Source: Bacillota bacterium (GTDB taxonomy: Bacteria > Bacillota > Dehalobacteriia > UBA4068). Taken from it: a stretch of DNA of 16,047 bases. Position 1 is the stretch's first letter, and the number at the start of each line of letters is the position of its first letter. Below the pieces are notes generated by a model. That model was not told the origin of the DNA, did not search any database, and saw only the letters and a program-made list of their open reading frames with translations. Below, one piece after another: positions 1-6,484 of the stretch. Both the position numbers and the translations under genes were made by a program. The stretch spans positions 1 through 16,047 of the forward strand of contig JAFSIU010000023.1 of assembly GCA_017439615.1 (NCBI GenBank), in the 5' to 3' direction.

Positions 1-552
1 CTCATATTCATAGCGTTGTCCGTTCAGTTTGAGGAAAATCCCGGCAAGCTTCTTGCTCATGGCTCGAAGGCCTGTTTGCGTATCGGAGATGGGATTGCCC
101 ATATAAAGCGAGATGACACCCTTGGTTATGTTATTGCCGAGCTTGTTATGTAAAGGAACATGCTTCTGAGCAAAGTTTCTGACGCCAAGCACCAGATCGG
201 CAGGATGTTCGTTGACTGCGACAGCAACATTGGTTATGTCCTTGCAGCAATGCTGACCGTCAGCATCAGCAGTGACCACAAAATCACATTCGGGCATATT
301 GTCACAGAATTCTTTGAAGCCTGTTTTCAGTGCCTGACCTTTGCCCATATTCACCTCATGCACGAGCAGGCGGCAGAACTCGCGTTCCCTTACCTGCGCA
401 AAGACAGGCTCACAATCAGCATTACTTCCGTCATTGATAATGAGCTGATGAGTGAACCCTGAGGCATATAATTCATCGATCAGACTGATTAGTCGCTGAT
501 CGGGCATATAGGCCGGAATCAATATTAAGGTTTTGGCTTTGATATTATTCAT
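1..552 (-). CDS. GT2-family glycosyltransferase, C-terminus cut by window edge
   Basis: The reverse strand is open from an ATG at 552 to the left edge (184 codons seen). Visible family marks are an N-terminal LILIPAYMPD segment (residues 9-18) where GT2 enzymes begin their nucleotide-sugar fold, IINDGS at 38-43, VNMGKGQALKTGF at 68-80, the metal-binding DADGQH at 96-101 (DxD motif), and DTQTGLRA at 157-164. Together these place it with dolichyl- or polyprenyl-phosphate sugar transferase-like GT2 proteins, which use a nucleotide sugar at the cytoplasmic membrane face. The start is supported by AAGGAG about 5-6 bases upstream. It is divergent from a large GT-C-like membrane protein at 748, and such pairs often cooperate: GT2 loads a sugar on a lipid carrier, GT-C uses it. 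That link is inference, as are donor and acceptor. Any C-terminal membrane segments lie outside the window. Confidence 0.85.
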   Translation of the reverse strand, partial: MNNIKAKTLILIPAYMPDQRLISLIDELYASGFTHQLIINDGSNADCEPVFAQVREREFCRLLVHEVNMGKGQALKTGFKEFCDNMPECDFVVTADADGQHCCKDITNVAVAVNEHPADLVLGVRNFAQKHVPLHNKLGNNITKGVISLYMGNPISDTQTGLRAMSKKLAGIFLKLNGQRYEYE

Positions 553-596
553 TGCTTCTCCTTAGTGCAAGAGTTTTCTTCACCTTGCAATTTTTT

Positions 597-625
597 ATTA
601 TATCTTAAAATTGTCAGACTGGCAA
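597..625 (-). promoter_or_regulatory. Promoter for the GT2 gene
   Basis: On the reverse strand, TTGCCA (620-625) is followed by a 17-base spacer and TATAAT (597-602). This is a near-consensus sigma-A type promoter about 45 bases before the GT2 start codon. Confidence 0.65.
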
Positions 626-676
626 GAGTTTAGTTTTGTAATGCGGAAAAGAAATGCAAAATATCTGCTGATACAT

Positions 677-706
677 AATATGCTTTATTTGACTATTAAG
701 CATATT
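677..706. promoter_or_regulatory. Inverted repeat overlapping the -35 box (candidate operator)
   Basis: AATATGCTT (677-685) and AAGCATATT (698-706) are perfect 9-base inverted arms separated by 12 bases. The right arm and the gap cover the -35 hexamer of the plus-strand promoter. The site could bind a dimeric repressor. It is AT-rich, so chance is possible. Confidence 0.35.
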
Positions 707-717
707 TTTGGTAATAT
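689..717 (+). promoter_or_regulatory. Promoter for the GT-C-like membrane protein gene
   Basis: TTGACT (689-694), a 17-base spacer and TAATAT (712-717) give a strong sigma-A-like promoter about 30 bases before the ATG at 748. GGGAGG at 734-739 is the ribosome binding site, 8 bases before the start. Confidence 0.7.
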
Positions 718-747
718 TATAAAGATAAGATAAGGGAGGCAAAAAAT

Positions 748-2874
748 ATGCAGATACCTGTTGCGGCTAATATTTATACAAATCCCACTCCGCCCCTGAA
801 ACGCTTTTGGCGCAATCAGGGTCAGGGCGTTATGACCATTTTGTTTTTGCTGATAGCTTATATCGGCTTTACGGTTCTGCGCTATTGGCTGACTCTGAAA
901 TACAGCGCAAATCCTTTTATCCTGCCGGATGAAATGGTTTATTCCAATTTTGCGCGTTCAATTTATGAGGATTTTACCATTGCGATGCGCAATCGTCCCG
1001 CCTCATATGATAATATTCTTTATCCTTTGCTGCTTGCACCCTTATATGGACTGCCGACAGATGCCGATTTGTTCCGCTGCATACAGCTTATCAATCATAT
1101 TTGTGTCAATCTGGCGGTTTTCCCTGCTTATGGCATTGCCTGCTTTTTCACCAAGAAAAGATGGCTGCGTATAGTGCTTGCTTTGGCTGCGCTTTTGATG
1201 CCTGATATCGTGCTTGCAGGCCGTGTTATGACTGAGGGCTTGACATATCCTTTGTTCCTGCTGGTCGTTTGGCTTTGCTTCAAGGGCTTTGATCATAAGA
1301 ATCCTTGGTATCAGCTTTTACCTGCTTTTGTTTCCTTGCTGCTTTATATGGGCAAATCGGGCGGCATCGGTCTGACTGTTGCCTATGGTGCGGTGCTTGT
1401 ACTTTACGGTATCAGGGAATGGAAGGAAAACGGCAGCAAAGAAATGCTGATCCGTGCAGCTGTTTTCATCGGCGGCTATGCGCTGATGTTCCTCGGCTTC
1501 AGGCTGTTTATGATTTATGGCTTGAACAATAATTATGCTTTGGAAAACCTTTATGCCAGTCAGACAAATGCGATTTCTTTCCAGCAGATCGGTCAGACAA
1601 TTGTCGGAACGGCTTTATACAGCTTTTATACCATAATCGGCTTTGGTGTTCTGCCGCTTTTGGTACCCTTCTTCCATTGGCGTGATTATCCTGCCTCTAA
1701 ACGCAAACAGGTGCTTTTCATGGTAATTGCACTGACTGTCTATATCATCTCCATTAGCTATATCTTCTATGGCTCTGAGGGCTCTTCTGTTGATCTTTCC
1801 GGTCGCGTGCATACACGCTATCTGTTCCCCTTTATTCCTGTTTTCTGGGCGATGTCGGCTTATCCGCTGACAAGAGAGCAGAGCAAACTGAATACGGGAA
1901 TGTTCATTGCGCTTTCTTTGGCAATGACCTTCCTCATCGGCAGCGGCTTTGATTCTGTTATCAGTGACCGTACCATGCCTGTGGATGCTGTTTTGCTTTC
2001 GCATATCACTCATGATTTTGATCAATATGATATACGCAAGCTCTTTACACATATTTATATTTTCCTGATACTGAGCGGAGGCTGGCTTGTTTATAAACAA
2101 GGCTGGACAGGAAGCGTCAGAAAGATCTTCGGCGTTTTTCTGGCAATGATAATCATATTGACAAATATAACAGGCTATGACACTAACAGACACAATCTTG
2201 AAACTGCATTGGCAGAAGATGTCAAATGGATGGTGCAAGAGCTTGAAGACGAAGAAAATGTCCTGCTCATCGGTGCCAATAATAAATATTTTGACAATCA
2301 TCTGAGTGCTCTTGACGTTTCAATGCGTACAGCACCCTATATGATTATGGTTGCTGATATGAATGAGCAGCTTGGACCTTATGGCACCTTGCAAAAGGAA
2401 TATACCACTCCGCAATATTGGATGGAGGACATCTCTCAGCCCATTCCGCAGGGAAGTGTAATGGTTTTCTCTTCCAGCTCCAAGCAAAAGCTGAAATATC
2501 TTGACAGTGCAGAGACCTGGGAATCTCCGAATGGCTATTATGTTCTGGCAAGACCCAATATACAAAACCGCGTTTTCCATAGCGTGCTTGCGGGAATATT
2601 CAATTATGTTCCGCAGCATAATGCTGCTGTCTGGGTGTTTGACGAAACGGTTTTGAGTCAGAGCTCGGTCAGTGTGGGAATGTATGTCAAGAGTGAGGCA
2701 AGCACAGGCAGCTTCAAAATTTCCTATGGCACAAAGAATGCTACATTCAATTGTACCACTACCGGTGAATGGGTTTATTTCACAGTCAGACCGGAGGATG
2801 GTGCAACTCATCTGAAAATGCCTATCACCGATGTTACAGGTGATGTTATGGTTGTTGATATTTCTGTGAGATAA
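748..2874 (+). CDS. Polytopic GT-C-like membrane glycosyltransferase (putative)
   Basis: The 708-residue product begins at an ATG behind GGGAGG. It has a short cytoplasmic N-terminus, a first membrane helix near 28-50, and then an extracytoplasmic loop containing the acidic pair D61-E62 in ILPDEMVYSNFAR. Acidic residues in the first outer loop are the hallmark of GT-C transferases (PMT, ArnT, PglB type), which take sugars or other groups from polyprenyl-phosphate carriers. About a dozen hydrophobic segments follow up to residue ~475, including HTRYLFPFIP near 360, resembling the RY-P motif of this fold. Residues ~485-708 form a soluble, presumably external domain rich in beta strands at the end. 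The divergent GT2 gene at 552 would be a natural source of the lipid-linked donor. I recognise the fold class, not a specific family, so substrate is unknown. No convincing terminator follows the stop; the next promoter begins at 2946. Confidence 0.65.
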   Translation: MQIPVAANIYTNPTPPLKRFWRNQGQGVMTILFLLIAYIGFTVLRYWLTLKYSANPFILPDEMVYSNFARSIYEDFTIAMRNRPASYDNILYPLLLAPLYGLPTDADLFRCIQLINHICVNLAVFPAYGIACFFTKKRWLRIVLALAALLMPDIVLAGRVMTEGLTYPLFLLVVWLCFKGFDHKNPWYQLLPAFVSLLLYMGKSGGIGLTVAYGAVLVLYGIREWKENGSKEMLIRAAVFIGGYALMFLGFRLFMIYGLNNNYALENLYASQTNAISFQQIGQTIVGTALYSFYTIIGFGVLPLLVPFFHWRDYPASKRKQVLFMVIALTVYIISISYIFYGSEGSSVDLSGRVHTRYLFPFIPVFWAMSAYPLTREQSKLNTGMFIALSLAMTFLIGSGFDSVISDRTMPVDAVLLSHITHDFDQYDIRKLFTHIYIFLILSGGWLVYKQGWTGSVRKIFGVFLAMIIILTNITGYDTNRHNLETALAEDVKWMVQELEDEENVLLIGANNKYFDNHLSALDVSMRTAPYMIMVADMNEQLGPYGTLQKEYTTPQYWMEDISQPIPQGSVMVFSSSSKQKLKYLDSAETWESPNGYYVLARPNIQNRVFHSVLAGIFNYVPQHNAAVWVFDETVLSQSSVSVGMYVKSEASTGSFKISYGTKNATFNCTTTGEWVYFTVRPEDGATHLKMPITDVTGDVMVVDISVR

Positions 2875-2945
2875 GCTATTTATACAGGAATTATGCACTT
2901 GATATTTTCTTGGGAATATTTTTTAAAAAAGCGAGAAAAATATTA

Positions 2946-2974
2946 TTGACAAAAGAAAAGTCAGTGCATATAAT
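2946..2974 (+). promoter_or_regulatory. Consensus promoter of the aspS-gatC/gatA/gatB operon
   Basis: TTGACA (2946-2951), a 17-base spacer and TATAAT (2969-2974) match the sigma-A consensus at all twelve positions. Transcription should start near 2981, immediately before the T-box leader. Confidence 0.85.
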
Positions 2975-2980
2975 TGAGCA

Positions 2981-3190
2981 ATGGAGACTCAGCTTTTGTG
3001 GAAAGTCTGTCAGGGAGAATGCGTCATGGACTGAAAGCGCGTTTGAGATGAGTAGTAAGCTTGGGAACACTCCTGTATATGATAAAACTTTATATCAAAA
3101 GAGGCTGCGTATGCGGCAATGCGGGTGGCACCGCGGGTAATATGCTTACTCGTCCCGGGAATATCAGATATTCCCGGGACTTTTTATTTT
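2981..3190 (+). ncRNA. T-box leader (tRNA-Asp/Asn-responsive, inferred)
   Basis: The segment between promoter and gene carries the conserved T-box core GGGTGGCACCGCGGG (3123-3137), the element that pairs with the CCA end of uncharged tRNA. The bulge TGGC (3126-3129) is complementary to GCCA, meaning a tRNA with discriminator base G, which fits tRNA-Asp and tRNA-Asn. Upstream, ACTCA (2987-2991) can pair with TGAGT (3049-3053) to close a short Stem I. A GATGAGTAG segment (3047-3055) resembles the usual sequence at the Stem I/II junction. A strong terminator follows at 3152. In the bound state GGG of the core would pair with CCC of the terminator's left arm, allowing read-through. I cannot place the specifier codon with confidence. 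GAC at 3029-3031 is one candidate and AAC at 3066-3068 another. Confidence 0.88.
3152..3190 (+). terminator. T-box regulated intrinsic terminator
   Basis: A perfect inverted repeat (3152-3165 against 3167-3180, GTCCCGGGAATATC arms) is followed by TTTTTATTTT (3181-3190). Its left arm contains the CCC needed by the competing antiterminator. Confidence 0.9.
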
Positions 3191-3215
3191 CTTGAAAAAA
3201 AGAGGAGGTATTGAA

Positions 3216-5288
3216 ATGTATAGGACATTATTCTGCAACGATATCCGTGATGAGCATATCGGTCAGACTGTTTCTCTTGCAGGCTGGGTCGATGTTGTGC
3301 GCGATCACGGCGGCGTCATTTTCGTTGATCTGCGTGACTACACAGGTGTAACACAGGTGGTCATTCATAATGAGGAGCTGCTCAAGGATGTCAACCGTGA
3401 AACTGTTATTTCTGTAACGGGCATCGTTGAAAAGCGCGATGAGAACACTGTCAATGAAAAAATCGATACAGGCTATGTTGAGCTTGCAGCAGACAGCTTG
3501 CAGATTTTGGGCAAGAGCAAAAATATGCTGCCTTTTGAAGTCCGTGCATCAAGAGCAAGCAGAGATGAGCTGCGTCTGAAATATCGTTTTTTGGATCTGA
3601 GAAACCCCAAGAACCATGACAATATCGTTAAGCGTTCACAAATCATCCGCCATATCCGCAATAAGATGGAAGAAAAGGGCTTTTTGGATATTCAGACTCC
3701 TATTCTTACCGCATCTTCTCCCGAGGGCGCACGCGATTTTCTGGTTCCCAGCCGTAAGCATCCCGGAAAATTCTATGCTTTGCCTCAGGCTCCTCAGCAA
3801 TTCAAACAGCTGCTGATGGTTTCCGGCTTTGACAGATATTTCCAGATCGCTCCCTGCTTCCGCGATGAAGACGCCCGTGCTGACCGTTCTCCCGGTGAAT
3901 TCTATCAGCTGGACTTCGAAATGGCATTCGCCACACAGGATGAAGTGCTGGAGGTTTGCGAGGATGTTATTTATGACACCTTCAAGAGCTTCACTGATAA
4001 AAAGGTTACTCCCAAGCCTTTCCGCCGCATCAGATTTGAAGATGCGATGATGGTTTATGGCTCTGACAAGCCCGATCTTCGCAACCCGCTGTTGATCTGC
4101 GATCTGACAGATTTCTTTGCACAGGTCGAGTTCCCTGCCTTCAAGGGCAAGCCTGTTCGCGGTATTGTTGCTAACTGTCAGGGCAAATCCAAAAAATTCT
4201 TTGAGGATTCCTTGAAATTTGCAACTTCTGCTGAGGTCGGTCTCGGCGGACTTGGCTATATTACCCTCAAAGACGGCGTTTTTGCAGGTCCTATCGCCAA
4301 ATTCTTAAGCGATGAGCAAAAGGTTGAGATTGTTGAACTCACAGGTGTGAAAGAGGGCGAAACTCTCTTCTTCATCTGCGACGAAAAGAAATATGATACA
4401 GAGAAAAAAGCAGGTCATATCCGTACCTGGCTTGCCAAAAAGGAACAGCTTGACCTCATTCGTGATGATGCTTTTGAATTCTGCTTCGTTGTTGATTTCC
4501 CGATGTATGAGATCGATGAGGAAACAGGTGAGACCATTTTCACTCACAACCCATTCTCTATGCCGCAGGGTGGTATGGATGCTTTGCTCAACAAGGCTCC
4601 CACTGAGGTCTATGCATATCAATATGACCTCGTCTGCAATGGTATCGAGCTTGCCTCCGGTGCAGTCCGTAACCATGATGTCGAGATCATGAGAAAAGCC
4701 TTTGCCATCGCAGGCTATACCGAAGAGGATCTTAAAAACCGCTTCAGCGCACTCTACAATGCATTCCAATATGGTGCTCCTCCTCATGCAGGTATGGCAC
4801 CCGGCATTGACAGAATCGTTATGCTTCTGACCGATGAGGAAAAAATCATCGATGTCATTGCTTTCCCGCTCAATGGCAATGCTCAGGATCTTTTGCTCGG
4901 TGCTCCGAGTGAAGTTACCAATCAGCAGCTCGAGGATGTTCATCTGCTCGGCAGCGGTTCTGCTATCGCAGGCAGAGCAACAGGAACTGCCACCAAATCT
5001 GCAGCAGGCAAGCGTTCAACCTTCGGCAGTGCTCAGGAACTGAATCAGATCGCTCTCAGCGATGAAGAAGAAGCTGCAATGCAGAAGATTTTCATCTCAA
5101 TGGCTGAAAAGGAAGCTGCTCTCAAAGAAATCGATACAGAAAATGTTGAACAGATGATTTATGTTATGCCGATGACCAATGTGCTTCGCGAAGATGAGCG
5201 TAAACAGCCTTTCTCCAGAGAAAGCCTGCTCGAAGGTGCTCCCGAACGCAGCGAAGACAGCTGGCAGGTTCCAAGATTGGTAAAGTGA
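3216..5288 (+). CDS. aspS-gatC: Aspartyl-tRNA synthetase fused to amidotransferase subunit GatC
   Basis: The ATG at 3216 is preferred because GGAGG (3204-3208) lies 7 bases upstream; a TTG at 3192 is in frame but has no such site. The 690-residue product is about 100 longer than an ordinary bacterial AspRS. Residues 1-~110 are the anticodon-binding OB fold. The class II core follows: motif 1 region with SPEGARDF, motif 2 FRDED at 215-219 (R216), and motif 3 GIDR at 530-533 (R533). The AspRS part ends near 576. A Gly/Ser/Ala/Thr-rich linker (577-605) leads to an ~85-residue domain that reads as GatC, with IALSDEEE, IDTENVEQM, NVLREDE, RESLLEGAPER and the terminal VPRLV. No separate gatC precedes gatA, so this domain supplies it. 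Position 31 is His (VVRDHGG), as in the dual-specificity AspRS of Pseudomonas, where E. coli has Leu. The enzyme therefore probably charges both tRNA-Asp and tRNA-Asn with Asp. Confidence 0.93.
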   Translation: MYRTLFCNDIRDEHIGQTVSLAGWVDVVRDHGGVIFVDLRDYTGVTQVVIHNEELLKDVNRETVISVTGIVEKRDENTVNEKIDTGYVELAADSLQILGKSKNMLPFEVRASRASRDELRLKYRFLDLRNPKNHDNIVKRSQIIRHIRNKMEEKGFLDIQTPILTASSPEGARDFLVPSRKHPGKFYALPQAPQQFKQLLMVSGFDRYFQIAPCFRDEDARADRSPGEFYQLDFEMAFATQDEVLEVCEDVIYDTFKSFTDKKVTPKPFRRIRFEDAMMVYGSDKPDLRNPLLICDLTDFFAQVEFPAFKGKPVRGIVANCQGKSKKFFEDSLKFATSAEVGLGGLGYITLKDGVFAGPIAKFLSDEQKVEIVELTGVKEGETLFFICDEKKYDTEKKAGHIRTWLAKKEQLDLIRDDAFEFCFVVDFPMYEIDEETGETIFTHNPFSMPQGGMDALLNKAPTEVYAYQYDLVCNGIELASGAVRNHDVEIMRKAFAIAGYTEEDLKNRFSALYNAFQYGAPPHAGMAPGIDRIVMLLTDEEKIIDVIAFPLNGNAQDLLLGAPSEVTNQQLEDVHLLGSGSAIAGRATGTATKSAAGKRSTFGSAQELNQIALSDEEEAAMQKIFISMAEKEAALKEIDTENVEQMIYVMPMTNVLREDERKQPFSRESLLEGAPERSEDSWQVPRLVK
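4944..5288 (+). other. Linker and GatC domain within the fusion
   Basis: This part of the fused gene encodes a low-complexity linker (about 4944-5030) followed by the GatC domain (about 5031-5285). In free GatCAB, GatC is a ~95-residue belt that wraps GatA and GatB. Here it is tethered to the synthetase that makes the Asp-tRNA(Asn) substrate. Confidence 0.85.
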
Positions 5289-5298
5289 GGTGTTTGAA

Positions 5299-6483
5299 AT
5301 GAAATATTATGCAGCAAAAATAAATGAAAACGGTAATATCGCAATTGATGACACCTTGCTTGTCAAGGATTTCCCCGCAACTGCAGGCTCCCGCATTCTC
5401 GAGGGCTTCAAGCCTCTTTTTAATGCCGAAGCAGTAACCCGTCTTGAAAATGCAGGCTATACGCTTTCGGGCAAAACTCATGTCGGCGAATTCGGGCTTG
5501 ATTTGGTCGGCGAATTCTCTTATTATGCCGAAAAACAGGAAAAGCTTCGCGGTGCAGCAGCAGAGCTTGTTGCCAATGGCGATGTCAAAGCAGCTCTCGG
5601 TGTTGATGTGAACGGCGCTACCAGACGCGCGGCAGCTCTTTCCGATATTTGCTTTTTGAAACCTACCTATGGCACAGTTTCCCGCTATGGTGTGATTTCT
5701 ACCGCTGCTTCCGGTGAGGCTGTCGGTGCTTATGCCAAGAATACCGATGGTATCAAGGAAATCATGTCTGTAATCGCAGGCTATGATGAAAAGGACGGTA
5801 CCAGCCTCCGTGATAAGCAATATGAATATAAGAATGATTGCGAAATTAGCGGCTTGTGCGTGGCAGTTATTAAAGAATTGGTAGAAAAGGCCGATGCCAA
5901 AACCAAAAGCGAAATCGCCGCAGCAGTTGATGCCCTGAAGGAAAAGGGTGTTGTGGTCGAAGAAATCTCCTGCAGTCTTTTTGACATTGCAAACACTGCC
6001 TGGGAGATTCTGATGACTGCAGAGACCTGCAACAATATTTCCCGCTATGACGGTGTCAAATTCGGCCATCGTGCCAAGGAATATAAGAATATTGATGAGC
6101 TTTATGTCAATTCCAGAACAGAGGGCTTCAATTTCCTGACCAAAGCAGTCATACTTTATGGCTCGGACGTTCTTTCCAAAAACCGTTATGCCGATTGCTA
6201 TGACAAATCCCTGCGTGTACGCCGTGTGGTAGCAGATGGTCTGCAAAATCTTTTTGCGGAATATTCTGCAATTATCGCTCCTGTTTGCTCCGCTGCCGAG
6301 TTTGCGGCTTATGAGATGAAGGATGCCTTCGACAAGGTCTTTGCGGAGGGAGAATTCACCGCTGCTGCAAATCTTGTCGGTATTCCTGCTCTTGCTTGCG
6401 GTAAGGTACAGCTTTTTGGCAAGCAGCTTGATGAAAGTATCTTGCTTTCACTTGCCCATGCGTTTGAAAAGGAGGGTGAATAA
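5299..6483 (+). CDS. gatA: GatA homologue lacking amidase catalytic serines (probable pseudo-amidase)
   Basis: The ATG at 5299 has GAGG 8 bases upstream; a GTG at 5290 is in frame but less likely. The 394-residue protein is about 90 shorter than typical GatA. It lacks the ~60-residue N-terminal helical region and a stretch of the C-terminal PCGF...GLQIIG loop. Homology to GatA is clear: ILEGFKPLFNAEAV, GKTHVGEFGLDL, FLKPTYGTVSRYGV, ISRYDGVKFGHR, NSRTEGFNFLTK and LAHAFE. The amidase triad is Lys, cis-Ser, Ser. The Lys is kept (VKDF, K23). The GGSSGG loop carrying the cis-Ser is replaced by a KQEKLRGAAA segment with no serine (79-88). The nucleophile motif GSDTGGSIR reads GVDVNGATR, giving Ala at 107 (GCT, 5617-5619). 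It should not hydrolyse glutamine. The frame is intact and snugly placed in the operon, so it is more likely a retained structural subunit than decay. The stop is one base from the gatB start. Confidence 0.85.
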   Translation: MKYYAAKINENGNIAIDDTLLVKDFPATAGSRILEGFKPLFNAEAVTRLENAGYTLSGKTHVGEFGLDLVGEFSYYAEKQEKLRGAAAELVANGDVKAALGVDVNGATRRAAALSDICFLKPTYGTVSRYGVISTAASGEAVGAYAKNTDGIKEIMSVIAGYDEKDGTSLRDKQYEYKNDCEISGLCVAVIKELVEKADAKTKSEIAAAVDALKEKGVVVEEISCSLFDIANTAWEILMTAETCNNISRYDGVKFGHRAKEYKNIDELYVNSRTEGFNFLTKAVILYGSDVLSKNRYADCYDKSLRVRRVVADGLQNLFAEYSAIIAPVCSAAEFAAYEMKDAFDKVFAEGEFTAAANLVGIPALACGKVQLFGKQLDESILLSLAHAFEKEGE

Positions 6484-6484
6484 T

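Noticed and set aside
160..462. 100-codon plus-strand frame at the left edge
   Set aside because: The opposite strand carries a GT2 gene with DxD and other motifs, so this frame is its shadow.
2900..2945. AT-rich dyad after the membrane glycosyltransferase gene as a terminator
   Set aside because: The stem is almost all A-T and is not followed by a T-run, so I do not call it.
2910..3140. 76-codon plus-strand frame before aspS
   Set aside because: It spans the promoter and the T-box core; the RNA structures account for the sequence.
5164..6246. 360-codon reverse-strand frame across gatA
   Set aside because: No ribosome site or family match; gatA on the plus strand is clear and explains the region.
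5299..6483. gatA as an ordinary decayed pseudogene
   Set aside because: No stop or frameshift, a usable ribosome site, and tight coupling to gatB. The loss is limited to the catalytic parts, which favours a retained non-catalytic protein, though decay cannot be fully excluded.
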